Shown here piece after piece: positions 9,134 to 16,955 of a DNA stretch of 36,861 bases. This DNA is from Prevotella sp. UBA4330 (GTDB lineage: Bacteria > Bacteroidota > Bacteroidia > Bacteroidales > Bacteroidaceae), in the NCBI GenBank assembly GCA_002394385.1, contig DGTS01000019.1, forward strand, positions 1-36,861. Reading direction: 5' to 3'. The number at the start of each line of letters is the position of its first letter. Within the stretch, counting starts at the first letter, position 1. The notes beneath the pieces are model-generated. The model worked only from the letters and a program-made list of their open reading frames with translations. It did no database searches and was not told the DNA's origin. The position numbers were made by a program, and so were the translations under genes.

Positions 9134-12100
9134 TTATTGTGTCAGATACTCAAACCAGTCAACATCAGCATATCCGGCGCCTGTTTCATTGTCGCTCTGC
9201 GTGAAGAGTCCGAGCATCACTCCGGTGAAACCGCCGATGGTCTCTGTGCTGAGGAAGCGGTATTCCATCTTGGCCAGTTCGACGAAGTTCTTTCCGTCAG
9301 AAGATGCCTGCAGGTAGTAGAAGTCCTTGTCGGAGGTGATGCGCAGGTAGGCTCGTGTGCCGCTGAGCGCGAACTCCTTTTCGCTGTGGCTGGTTTGCCC
9401 TAAGCGTACATTCGACTTGATGATGATTTGTCCGTTCCTTTTCTCCGCCACCACATCGTAGTGGTTCAGCGGAGCGGCGTATGCGGTAATTCCGGTCTGC
9501 ATGCCCTCCGAAAGGTGGGAGAGGTCGAACGAGGCTGTGGCTGTGAAGTTCAGTTCCGTCTGCCGGCGGGCAATGAATGTTGGCGAGGCTGTCTCGCTGA
9601 GGTCTGTCGTGCTGGGGCGCATGCGAAGCCAGCCTTTACGCTCCGTCAGCGAGTAGCGCGAGTAGTCGGGGTTGCACAGACTCATCCATCCCATCGGCAG
9701 TCCCAACGAGTGATAACTGTCCTTAGGGGCATCGCGCTTGATGTAATCGAACTCTTCCCTGATGGGGTCTTTCGGCATAGCGACCAGCGGCAATGTCTTG
9801 CATTTCATGTCTGTCTGCAGTGTTCCGTCGCCGTTCACAACAGGCCAGCCGCCTTGCTCCCAACGGACAGGAGCCAGCATCGTCTCACGTCCCATCACAT
9901 GCTGCAGATAACCGCTGGTGCGGTAGCCCAGACAAATCATCCACCACGAGGAGTCGGGTGCCTGTATCAGGTCAGCATGCCCCAGTCCCTGTATCTGACT
10001 GTTCTGCATCTTCATGTTGAAGTGCGACAAAATGGGGTTGTCCGGATTGGGCTGATATGGACCGAAAAGGTTCTTGCTGCGTAGGATGTTCACATGATGC
10101 CCGTGCTCCGTTCCGCCTTCAGCCAACAGCAGATAATAGTAACCGTCCTGTTTGTAAATATGCGGTCCTTCGGGATAGCGCCCGCCAAGTCCTACGCCTA
10201 AGTGATGTATCTCGCCCAGTTGCTTACCCGTCTTCACATCAATCTCGCAAATCTTGATGTCGCCCTCTTTCCAGAGGAAATAGCATTTGTCATCCTCAAA
10301 GTAGAGCGTGGGGTCGCAACTGCCGATGGCGAAGTCTATCACGACGGGTTCCGACCACTCACCAGCGGGGTTATCGGTCCACACGTAGAAATGACGGCGC
10401 GAGGGGAACACCGTTGTCACCATATAGAAGCGCCCGTTATTATAACGGATGGTGGGGGCATAGATGCCGCTGTTGCCGTCGGTTCCTTTCAGGTCGACCT
10501 GCGACGGACGAGTAAGACAGTTGCCCACCTGTTCCCAGTTCACCAGGTCCTTCGAGTGGAACACAGGAACGCCCGGGAAATACTGAAACGTGCTGTTTAC
10601 CAGATAGAAGTCGTCGCCCGCCCGGCATACACTTGGGTCGGCATGAAAGCCTGGAAGCACGGGATTCCTATAACCCTGAGTCTCGCCTAAAACCACCTCA
10701 AAATCATCAAAGGCCATCCGCTCTCCTGAGGCCAGGCGGTCGGCGTCGAACTTGAGGACACGGGCTTTGGTTGTCGGGAACTTGATTGTCTGCCAAATGG
10801 GATTGTTCACTATATTTGAGAACTCGCCCGAAGCAAGTTTTGTCCAGTTTGTCCAGTCGGTCGAGGCCCATAGGGTGTAGTGCGTCACCGCGCCTTCCTT
10901 CGTGTTCTGCGGAGGCAAGTAACGCAAGGCGCTGATGGTCTGTTCTGTGTCCCAGTCAATCATCATCTGACGGGGGCTGCTGAAGAAGTAGTGCAGGCTG
11001 CTGCTGCGCTTCTCTCCGCTGTCGGGGATATCGCCCGTCAGTTCTGGAGCCAGGAATACCGATGTGCGCTTTATGATGGGCTCCGCCTTGCTGTCGATGA
11101 CGGCGAAGCGCAGTTTTGTGGCGTTGACGGTAGGGAAGCAGACGATGCGTCGATGACCTATGGTGGTCAGTCCGTCGGAGCCTTCAACGAGAGCATCCCT
11201 CAGCGGCTGCCACTTGCCGTCGACTAGAGCCTCGAGCGAGAACTTCTTCACCCGTTGGCCTTGTCGGATATCCTCCTCCGCCACGAAACGGTTGAATGAC
11301 GTGGGCTTGCCGAAGTCAATAACAGTCTCCGCACCTTTGACCTCTATCTTAGCCTTTTCGGCAAGGTCGGTCTTAAACACCTCATCAATCATCTTTTTAA
11401 AGGCGATGCCGCGAAGACTGTCGTTGGGATGGATGCGGCCGTTAGGCGCTATGGGGAAGTTAAGCAGTAGGGTGGAGTTGCGGCCCACCGATTTATAATA
11501 GGTGTCCATCAGTTTCGACAGACTCTTCACGTGCTCGTTCTCCGTCTCGTGGTAGAACCACCCGGGACGTATGCTGGTGTTCGTCTCGCCAGGACACCAC
11601 ACGTCGCCGTCCTCCACACCGTAGTGCAGCATGTGCCAAGGGGTGTCGCCCTTGCCGGGCATCATGCTCCAGTTGGTCTCGCCCACGTTGCCCGCCTCGG
11701 TGCCCACCCAGCGCAGGTCGCCGCGGTCACCGCCGTCGTTCCAGATGACGGCCTTGGGTTGCAGTTCACGAATCATGCGGAACGTCTCGGTCCACCCGTA
11801 ATAGGTCTTGCCGTCGATGCGTCGCGTCTCGTTGGCGCCGCCGTACCAGCCGTCACCGCCGTTGGCGCCGTCGAACCACACCTCGAAGATATCGCCGTAG
11901 TTCGTCAGCAACTCGCGCAACTGATTACGGAAATATGTCACATATTCCGGTTTTCCGTAGTCAGGATGGTTACGGTCCCAGGGCGAGAGATAAACGGCAA
12001 ACTTCAGTCCCTCCGCGCGGCAGGCATCAGCCAGTTCGCGCACCACGTCGCCCTTGCCGTTCTTCCAGGGGGAGTTCTTTACCGAATACTCTGTGTATTT

Positions 12101-12397
12101 TGAAGGCCACATGCAGAAACCGCAATGATGCTTCGCCGTGAAGATTATTCCCCGCATGCCCGCCTGCTTGCACACTCGGGCCCACTGACGGCAGTCGAGA
12201 CTGGAGGGGTTGAACAGTTTCGGGTCCTCGTTGCCGAAGCCCCACTCCTGGTCGGTGTAGGTGTTCAGCGAATAGTGTATGAACGCATACATCTCCATCT
12301 CCTGCCAGCGCAGTTGGTTCTCCGTTGGCTTCGGCAGCGTTTGCGATGAGGCGCCGGCGCATAGCAATAGTAGTAAGGAAATTATTGTTGTCTTCAT
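9134..12397 (-). CDS. GH29-GH43 two-enzyme fusion, exported glycosidase
   Basis: The N-terminal part (about 25-350) is a GH29 alpha-L-fucosidase-like barrel, with HHCGFCMWPS and the nucleophile in EVWFDGANG. It is followed by two discoidin/CBM32-like sandwich regions (about 355-455 and 465-575). The C-terminal part opens with YRNPVLPGFHADPSV and is a five-blade GH43 propeller whose three acids are visible in FHADP, SCDPT and PEGPH. A concanavalin-like C-terminal sandwich follows, as in beta-xylosidases and alpha-L-arabinofuranosidases of GH43. I chose the ATG at 12397 because it opens a normal signal peptide (MKTTIISLLLLLCAGASSQ); an ATG five codons upstream at 12412 is also possible. It is the first gene of the operon and would pair deoxyhexose removal with pentose removal in one polypeptide. 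Confidence 0.88.
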   Translation of the reverse strand: MKTTIISLLLLLCAGASSQTLPKPTENQLRWQEMEMYAFIHYSLNTYTDQEWGFGNEDPKLFNPSSLDCRQWARVCKQAGMRGIIFTAKHHCGFCMWPSKYTEYSVKNSPWKNGKGDVVRELADACRAEGLKFAVYLSPWDRNHPDYGKPEYVTYFRNQLRELLTNYGDIFEVWFDGANGGDGWYGGANETRRIDGKTYYGWTETFRMIRELQPKAVIWNDGGDRGDLRWVGTEAGNVGETNWSMMPGKGDTPWHMLHYGVEDGDVWCPGETNTSIRPGWFYHETENEHVKSLSKLMDTYYKSVGRNSTLLLNFPIAPNGRIHPNDSLRGIAFKKMIDEVFKTDLAEKAKIEVKGAETVIDFGKPTSFNRFVAEEDIRQGQRVKKFSLEALVDGKWQPLRDALVEGSDGLTTIGHRRIVCFPTVNATKLRFAVIDSKAEPIIKRTSVFLAPELTGDIPDSGEKRSSSLHYFFSSPRQMMIDWDTEQTISALRYLPPQNTKEGAVTHYTLWASTDWTNWTKLASGEFSNIVNNPIWQTIKFPTTKARVLKFDADRLASGERMAFDDFEVVLGETQGYRNPVLPGFHADPSVCRAGDDFYLVNSTFQYFPGVPVFHSKDLVNWEQVGNCLTRPSQVDLKGTDGNSGIYAPTIRYNNGRFYMVTTVFPSRRHFYVWTDNPAGEWSEPVVIDFAIGSCDPTLYFEDDKCYFLWKEGDIKICEIDVKTGKQLGEIHHLGVGLGGRYPEGPHIYKQDGYYYLLLAEGGTEHGHHVNILRSKNLFGPYQPNPDNPILSHFNMKMQNSQIQGLGHADLIQAPDSSWWMICLGYRTSGYLQHVMGRETMLAPVRWEQGGWPVVNGDGTLQTDMKCKTLPLVAMPKDPIREEFDYIKRDAPKDSYHSLGLPMGWMSLCNPDYSRYSLTERKGWLRMRPSTTDLSETASPTFIARRQTELNFTATASFDLSHLSEGMQTGITAYAAPLNHYDVVAEKRNGQIIIKSNVRLGQTSHSEKEFALSGTRAYLRITSDKDFYYLQASSDGKNFVELAKMEYRFLSTETIGGFTGVMLGLFTQSDNETGAGYADVDWFEYLTQ

Positions 12398-12431
12398 CGG
12401 TAGCAGGTACATCTTGAGTTAAAGATGGTTG

Positions 12432-12439
12432 CAAAGGTA
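12432..12439 (-). promoter_or_regulatory. Bacteroidetes -7 box for the glycosidase operon
   Basis: TACCTTTG on the minus strand fits TAnnTTTG and lies about 35 nt upstream of the GH29-GH43 start. No convincing -33 TTTG at 19-21 nt is seen, so the promoter may need an activator. Confidence 0.5.
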
Positions 12440-12513
12440 CGAAAATAATCATAGAATGACCTTGGACGATGTCGCAAATAGTTTAATCTGTGTACCATGT
12501 GGCAATTAAAAAT

Positions 12514-12546
12514 GCGTTCACAAACAGGCTTGCTGTCTGTGAACGC
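12514..12546 (-). terminator. Hairpin terminator after tdh
   Basis: GCGTTCACA pairs with TGTGAACGC, with extra pairing inward, and is followed on the minus strand by ATTTTTAATT. It lies 27 bp after the tdh stop and upstream of the glycosidase promoter. Confidence 0.75.
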
Positions 12547-12572
12547 TTTTGTCGTATGCCATTTGGGCTTTC

Positions 12573-13532
12573 TTATTTCTTCCCGAGTTTCTTCTCAAGA
12601 TTCTCAAGCATGTCTATCGTCATGCGGCGGAGGTCATAGTTGGGCGCCCATCCCCATTCGCGGCGTGCGCAGGTGTCGTCCATCTTGTCGGGCCAACTCT
12701 CGGCGATGCTCTGCTTCAGCGGGTCGACGTCGTACACCATCTCGAAGTCGGGTTTCAGTTTCTTAATCTCTGCATAGATAGTCTCCGGCGCGAAACTCAT
12801 TGCCGTGATGTTGAATCCGTTGTGGTGAACCAGTCTTGTCGGGTCGGCCTCCATTATAGTTATGGCAGCCCTCAGTGCGTCGGGCATATACATCATGTCC
12901 ATCATTGTTCCTTTCTTGATAGGACAAACGAATTTCTCGCCGCGCACCGCCGAGTAGTATATGTCCACAGCATAGTCGGTGGTGCCGCCGCCCGGAGGCG
13001 TTACGTAAGAGATGATGCCAGGGAAGCGCACCGAGCGTGTGTCCGTTCCGTATTTCTTCTGGTAGTAGTCGCTGAGCAGTTCGGTGGTCACTTTCGACAC
13101 TCCGTATATCGTCAGCGGCCGCTGTATGGTGTCCTGTGGTGTCTTCATGTGCGGTGTGCTGAGTCCGAACGAGCCGATGCTGCTTGGCGTGAACACCTGG
13201 CAGTTGTTCTCGCGCGCCACCTCCAGGATGTTCCACAGTCCGTCAATGCCTATCTTCCATGCTAGTTTCGGTTTCGACTCTGCCACCACCGAGAGCAGGG
13301 CAGCGAGGTTATAGATGGCGTCGATGTTGTGTTTCTTCACCACACGGGCAATCATCTCGCCGTCGGTGACGTCGGCAATTTCCGAGGGTCCGCCGTCTTT
13401 CAGTTCGCCCTTCGGCTCCGCTCCTACGATATATCCAGCCACAACGTTGTTGCCGCCGTATATCCTTCGCAACTCTCTTGTGAGTTCCGAACCTATCTGT
13501 CCTGTTGAGCCAATGACAAGTATTTTTTTCAT
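12573..13532 (-). CDS. tdh: L-threonine 3-dehydrogenase, epimerase-type (SDR)
   Basis: Oxidises L-threonine to 2-amino-3-oxobutyrate with NAD in the cytoplasm. The 319-residue length and extended-SDR fold differ from the zinc-dependent E. coli Tdh. The nucleotide-binding GSTGQIG is at 8-14, the catalytic YxxxK at Y143-K147 (YGVSK) with a preceding Ser in TPSSIGSFG, and the ending EWGWAPNYDLRRMTIDMLEN is typical of this subfamily. The next gene, divergent, is kbl, which uses the product; this pairing is strong support. The two share a 328-bp intergenic region with a palindrome that may regulate both. Confidence 0.92.
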   Translation of the reverse strand: MKKILVIGSTGQIGSELTRELRRIYGGNNVVAGYIVGAEPKGELKDGGPSEIADVTDGEMIARVVKKHNIDAIYNLAALLSVVAESKPKLAWKIGIDGLWNILEVARENNCQVFTPSSIGSFGLSTPHMKTPQDTIQRPLTIYGVSKVTTELLSDYYQKKYGTDTRSVRFPGIISYVTPPGGGTTDYAVDIYYSAVRGEKFVCPIKKGTMMDMMYMPDALRAAITIMEADPTRLVHHNGFNITAMSFAPETIYAEIKKLKPDFEMVYDVDPLKQSIAESWPDKMDDTCARREWGWAPNYDLRRMTIDMLENLEKKLGKK

Positions 13533-13566
13533 AGTCGTAAGTTGTTTAGTATTTAAGGTTTCGTGG

Positions 13567-13578
13567 TTGCACGTGCAA
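13567..13578. promoter_or_regulatory. Perfect 12-bp palindrome upstream of tdh
   Basis: TTGCACGTGCAA lies 35 bp before the tdh start, overlapping a TATTTTG promoter-like box read on the minus strand. It may be an operator for the threonine-degradation pair. No regulator gene is adjacent. Confidence 0.4.
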
Positions 13579-13712
13579 AATAACCAAAAAAAAACGACAT
13601 AGCACTACTTTTTGAAATAAAAATGCGAAAATTTTTCGTTTCGGGATGATTTTTTTGTCTTAAAAGGTCATTATCTCGTTTTTTTTCACTTACTTTGTAG
13701 GGTGAAAGGAAA

Positions 13713-13742
13713 CCCACCCTATGCCCCTCCCCAAGGGAAGAG
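13713..13742 (-). repeat. GC-rich hairpin-plus-tail repeat, copy C
   Basis: Read on the minus strand it is CTCTTCCCTTGGGGAGGGG followed by the tail CATAGGGTGGG. It is a family member with its tail to the left, in the tdh/kbl gap. Confidence 0.55.
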
Positions 13743-13769
13743 TTAGAGTTACATTTGTGTGTGATGGGT

Positions 13770-13808
13770 GTTCTTTGCAGGCAAAGTGCCCATTTGGGTA
13801 GAGCGGGC
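13770..13808 (+). repeat. 39-nt two-stem repeat, diverged copy
   Basis: It matches the copies at 35861-35899 and 35974-36012 at 33 of 39 positions. Both stems, CTTTGC/GCAAAG and CCC/GGG, are unchanged; all six differences are in loops or linkers. Confidence 0.7.
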
Positions 13809-13860
13809 TGTTGGGTGTTGGCTGAAAATCTATAATATAATAATCATAAATCAAAAGACT

Positions 13861-15051
13861 ATGTACGGAAAAATGAAAGAACATCTCCAGAACACATTGT
13901 CGGAGATCAGAGAAGCAGGACTTTACAAGGAAGAACGACTCATTGAGAGTCCGCAGAGGGCTGCCATACAGGTGGGCGGCAAAGAGGTGCTTAACTTCTG
14001 TGCCAACAACTATCTGGGACTGTCAGACAATCAGCGAATCATAGACGCATCGAAGAAGATGATGGACCGCCGTGGCTTCGGAATGTCGTCGGTACGCTTC
14101 ATTTGTGGCACCCAGGACGTGCACAAGGAACTGGAGGCTGCCATCAGCGACTACTTCAAAACCGAGGACACCATACTCTATGCCGCATGCTTCGATGCCA
14201 ACGGTGGCGTTTTCGAGCCGCTGTTCACCGAGGAAGATGCCATCATCAGCGATGCTCTCAACCACGCTTCGATTATCGACGGCGTACGTCTCTGCAAGGC
14301 AAAGCGCTATCGCTATGCCAATGCCGACATGGCCGAACTGGAGAAGTGTCTGCAAGAGGCACAGGCACAACGCTTCCGCATCATCGTCACCGACGGTGTG
14401 TTCTCAATGGACGGAAATGTGGCTCCTGTGGACAAGATATGCGACCTTGCCGAGAAATACGATGCACTGGTGATGGTTGACGAGAGCCATTCGGCAGGAG
14501 TGGTAGGCGAGACAGGCCATGGTGTGAGCGAGTTCTTCAAGACCTACGGCCGCGTTGACATCTACACCGGCACGCTGGGCAAGTCGTTTGGCGGTGCTCT
14601 CGGCGGATTCACCACTGGCCGGAAGGAGATTATCGACCTGCTGCGCCAGCGCTCGCGTCCTTATCTGTTCTCCAACTCGCTGGCACCGAGCATCATCGGC
14701 GCTTCGCTGGAGGTGTTCAAGATGCTGAAGGAGAGCAACGAGATTCACGACCGACTGGTGGAGAACGTCAATTATTTCCGCGACAAGATGATGGCTGCGG
14801 GCTTCGACATCAAGCCGACGCAGAGTGCCATCTGCGCCGTGATGCTCTACGATGCCAAATTGTCGCAGGTGTATGCTGCCAAGATGCAGGACGAGGGCAT
14901 CTATGTGACGGGATTCTACTATCCTGTTGTGCCGAAGGGACAGGCCCGCATCCGCGTGCAGATATCGGCAGGGCACAACCGCGAACAACTCGACCGTTGC
15001 ATCGCCGCCTTCATAAAGGTAGGAAAGGACCTGGGTGTTCTTAAGTCTTGA
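13861..15051 (+). CDS. kbl: 2-amino-3-ketobutyrate CoA ligase (glycine C-acetyltransferase)
   Basis: A PLP enzyme that cleaves 2-amino-3-oxobutyrate with CoA to glycine and acetyl-CoA, the second step after tdh. It has 396 residues, as in E. coli. The PLP lysine is K241 in GTLGKSFGGALGG, the Asp-Glu-Ser-His cluster (VDESHSAG) is at 207-213, and NFCANNYLGL is near the N-terminus. I chose the ATG at 13861; a longer frame from 13768 would add 31 residues encoded by an intergenic repeat and is rejected. It converges on the RidA-like gene with a palindromic terminator between. Confidence 0.94.
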   Translation: MYGKMKEHLQNTLSEIREAGLYKEERLIESPQRAAIQVGGKEVLNFCANNYLGLSDNQRIIDASKKMMDRRGFGMSSVRFICGTQDVHKELEAAISDYFKTEDTILYAACFDANGGVFEPLFTEEDAIISDALNHASIIDGVRLCKAKRYRYANADMAELEKCLQEAQAQRFRIIVTDGVFSMDGNVAPVDKICDLAEKYDALVMVDESHSAGVVGETGHGVSEFFKTYGRVDIYTGTLGKSFGGALGGFTTGRKEIIDLLRQRSRPYLFSNSLAPSIIGASLEVFKMLKESNEIHDRLVENVNYFRDKMMAAGFDIKPTQSAICAVMLYDAKLSQVYAAKMQDEGIYVTGFYYPVVPKGQARIRVQISAGHNREQLDRCIAAFIKVGKDLGVLKS

Positions 15052-15073
15052 TGAGTAATATAGGCTGAATTGG

Positions 15074-15120
15074 AAAGTAAAATAGGCTATTTTGGTCACC
15101 AAAATAGCCTATTTTACTTT
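15074..15120. terminator. 47-bp perfect palindrome, two-unit 22-bp repeat array and terminator
   Basis: The arms 15074-15096 and 15098-15120 are perfect 23-bp reverse complements around one base. The sequence is also two modules of AAAATAGSCTATTTT (15079-15093 and 15101-15115) spaced 22 bp apart. It lies between the convergent kbl and RidA-like genes and ends in A/T runs on both strands, so it can terminate both. A three-module relative is at 33728-33803. Confidence 0.75.
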
Positions 15121-15146
15121 ATGAAAAGATATCGTTTGTCTTGTTG

Positions 15147-16166
15147 TTATTCCTTAACCGCCATGCATTCCATCTCTATCAGCCATTCAGGGCGGCACAC
15201 CTTGGCATGCACTATGATGTGCGGCTTGTCGGGGAATGCCTGCTGCATGAACTGCTCAATGGTGTTGTAGTCGCTGATGTCGCGCAGATAAACAATGAAA
15301 TATTTCACGTCGTTCATTGTTGCATCGCCGTCTTTGAGCAGAGCGCCGATGTTCTCGAGCAGTCGTCCCGCCTGCCGTGTCACGTCGCCCACATACACCA
15401 CGTTTCCGTGCTTGTCGATGCTTGCCGTGCCCGAGATGAAGAACTGCTGCTTGCCTGCTGTCGTCAGTCGTGTTCCTCGCTCAAATGCCACGCCGTACTC
15501 GTGTGTGGGGTTGAGGTAGTCGAGCGCCTTCAGGTAAGTCTTGTCTGTCTCGGCGATGTTGGGGTAGGTGAGGAAGTCCATTGCCACGCATGCCGAGCGC
15601 GAGTGGGTGTTTCCGCCGATGCCCGTGCTTGCGATGAAGTGGGTGTCAATGGTGAGCCCTTGTGTCGCGAAAATCTGGTTGCGTGCCTTCACCACTCCTT
15701 GGTAGTTGTTGTCGATGTCAGAGACATAGAGCCACGTGCGCACACAGTTCTCAGCCAGCGAGAGTCCCTGTTCCTTTATCAGGCGCAGGTATTTCTCGAA
15801 CAGCATTACGGTCTGGGTGTAAGAGTTCATGCCGTTTGTCTCGTCGTTGGTGAGTCGGATGCTGTGGAAGATGAAGTCGGGCTGCTTGTCGCTTGTCTTC
15901 AGCAGCAGCGCTATCTTGCAGCCGTCAACGGGCGGTTGCTCCACTACCGTTGTGGCGGCCTTTGACAACAGTTCTTGATAGAGGTCGGAGTCAACGAGTT
16001 GCTGATACTGGTTTTGTGCGTCGCTGAGGAACACTTTAGACAACTGAATTTTTCTTCCCTCAAGTTTCTCGGTGTCAAGGTAGTCGCCCACCTTCATGTA
16101 CAACTGCATGAGGCGTTCGCTGAAAGAGCCTTTGCACTCGGCTTTAATTATGGTGTATTTATCCAT
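15147..16166 (-). CDS. Tandem RidA/YjgF-fold protein
   Basis: The 339 residues contain two YjgF-like domains. The C-terminal one (about 210-339) has RidA hallmarks: a FISGTASID strand, YFIVYLRD, and the end motif CRPEWLIEMECMAV, where the Arg and Glu match RidA's substrate-binding Arg and active-site Glu. The N-terminal half is more diverged. The two-domain arrangement resembles the chorismatase (FkbO/Hyg5) group, but I see no proof of that activity. RidA removes reactive enamines and imines made by PLP enzymes; proximity to kbl, a PLP enzyme converging on it, fits such a role but is only contextual. No signal peptide, so probably cytoplasmic. It has its own promoter at 16185-16192. Confidence 0.8.
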   Translation of the reverse strand: MDKYTIIKAECKGSFSERLMQLYMKVGDYLDTEKLEGRKIQLSKVFLSDAQNQYQQLVDSDLYQELLSKAATTVVEQPPVDGCKIALLLKTSDKQPDFIFHSIRLTNDETNGMNSYTQTVMLFEKYLRLIKEQGLSLAENCVRTWLYVSDIDNNYQGVVKARNQIFATQGLTIDTHFIASTGIGGNTHSRSACVAMDFLTYPNIAETDKTYLKALDYLNPTHEYGVAFERGTRLTTAGKQQFFISGTASIDKHGNVVYVGDVTRQAGRLLENIGALLKDGDATMNDVKYFIVYLRDISDYNTIEQFMQQAFPDKPHIIVHAKVCRPEWLIEMECMAVKE

Positions 16167-16184
16167 CGTTTTTTAATTTGCCTG

Positions 16185-16192
16185 CAAAGATA
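16185..16192 (-). promoter_or_regulatory. -7 box for the RidA-like gene
   Basis: TATCTTTG on the minus strand fits TAnnTTTG and lies 18 nt before the start codon. A TTTTTCTC/GAGAAAAA hairpin (about 16198-16218) sits just upstream and may end transcription from the lipoprotein gene. Confidence 0.55.
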
Positions 16193-16221
16193 ATGCTTTT
16201 TCTCGAGATTGAGAAAAAAAA

Positions 16222-16309
16222 GGGAATTATTATGAATTCCACACAGGAAGCCTGCCTCTAACTGGCCGCCAATGCTGCTGCGGTCGGTTATTGGTGGAAT
16301 GTATTCCCC
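16222..16309. repeat. Inverted pair of GGAAT-type sites
   Basis: GGGAAT...ATTCCAC (16222-16242) and GTGGAAT...ATTCCCC (16294-16309) are inverted relative to each other around about 50 bp. It lies in the gap between the lipoprotein and RidA-like genes. Its function is not clear. Confidence 0.35.
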
Positions 16310-16341
16310 ATTATGCTTGCTTGCTGCTGTTTCTGACGCGA

Positions 16342-16929
16342 TTACTGACTGACACGTTCCTTCATCAGTTTCTCCAGTTCCGAATCGGATTTTTCGTATA
16401 TTTCTTCGGTCTTGTAGAATTTGGTCAGCATGACGGCAAAGACCTTGTTGTTGTAGATGAAGACGAAGTCGTAAAAGCCAGGCACGGTCTCTTCGGGATG
16501 CATGTAGAAGGAGCCCCAATGATCGCTTTCTTCCGCTTCGGGGTCTTTGTTCAGGTCACACTCCTGAATGTAATCAGGTGTCTCGCTGTTCAATGCGTTC
16601 TTCTGGTAGAAACTCTGATCGGCCTTGTGCTTGAAAACCATCACTTTGATGCCTGTCTTTGCGCTTGCTTCAGGATGAAACTCTATCCATTCGTCAAGTT
16701 CAAAAACCGAGCGGATGCCTTCGGTGGCGGCGGGCTTGCGGTTGAAATCCTCGCTGCCGCAACGGTTGCCAAACAGGCTCAATCCGGTCATTACGGGCTG
16801 TTCGCCCTCTTTGATATTCATGAAGTAGAGTTTGCCAAGTTCCGTTGATTCTTCCACAGCATTAGCGGAACAGCCGTTACTGGTGGTCAAAAAGGCAAGT
16901 ACTGCGGTTAGTAATAATAATTTCTTCAT
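16342..16929 (-). CDS. Unknown lipoprotein
   Basis: Not recognised. It has 195 residues with an N-terminal signal (MKKLLLLTAVLAFLTTSNGC) whose Cys20 would be lipidated, so it is probably anchored to a membrane facing the periplasm or surface. The rest is soluble, acidic and mixed alpha/beta, with two cysteines after the lipid Cys (in GNRCGSED and IQECDLN), and ends in a charged helix (EEIYEKSDSELEKLMKERV). It lies between the argF' gene and the RidA-like gene on the same strand, 26 bp downstream of argF', so it could be read from the arginine cluster, but nothing suggests a role in arginine synthesis. Confidence 0.75.
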   Translation of the reverse strand: MKKLLLLTAVLAFLTTSNGCSANAVEESTELGKLYFMNIKEGEQPVMTGLSLFGNRCGSEDFNRKPAATEGIRSVFELDEWIEFHPEASAKTGIKVMVFKHKADQSFYQKNALNSETPDYIQECDLNKDPEAEESDHWGSFYMHPEETVPGFYDFVFIYNNKVFAVMLTKFYKTEEIYEKSDSELEKLMKERVSQ

Positions 16930-16955
16930 TTCGTGTTTATTTTATTGCGTTTTGT

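Larger units (their letters stand above)
13533..13860. other. Divergent tdh/kbl intergenic region
   Basis: 328 bp without a gene. It contains, left to right, the tdh 5' region with the palindrome at 13567-13578, an A/T-rich stretch, a TACTTTG promoter-like box near 13691-13697, a GC-rich hairpin-tail repeat (13713-13742) and a 39-nt structured repeat (13770-13808). An open frame from 13768 runs into kbl but passes through the repeat and is not taken as the start. Confidence 0.7.

Noticed and set aside
13768..13860. 31-residue N-terminal extension of Kbl
   Set aside because: It is encoded by the 39-nt repeat and intergenic DNA, and the ATG at 13861 gives the family's normal length.
1..15000. 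SusC/SusD pair or sensor regulator for the glycosidase operon
   Set aside because: I looked on both strands and saw none, so a complete polysaccharide-utilisation locus is not claimed.
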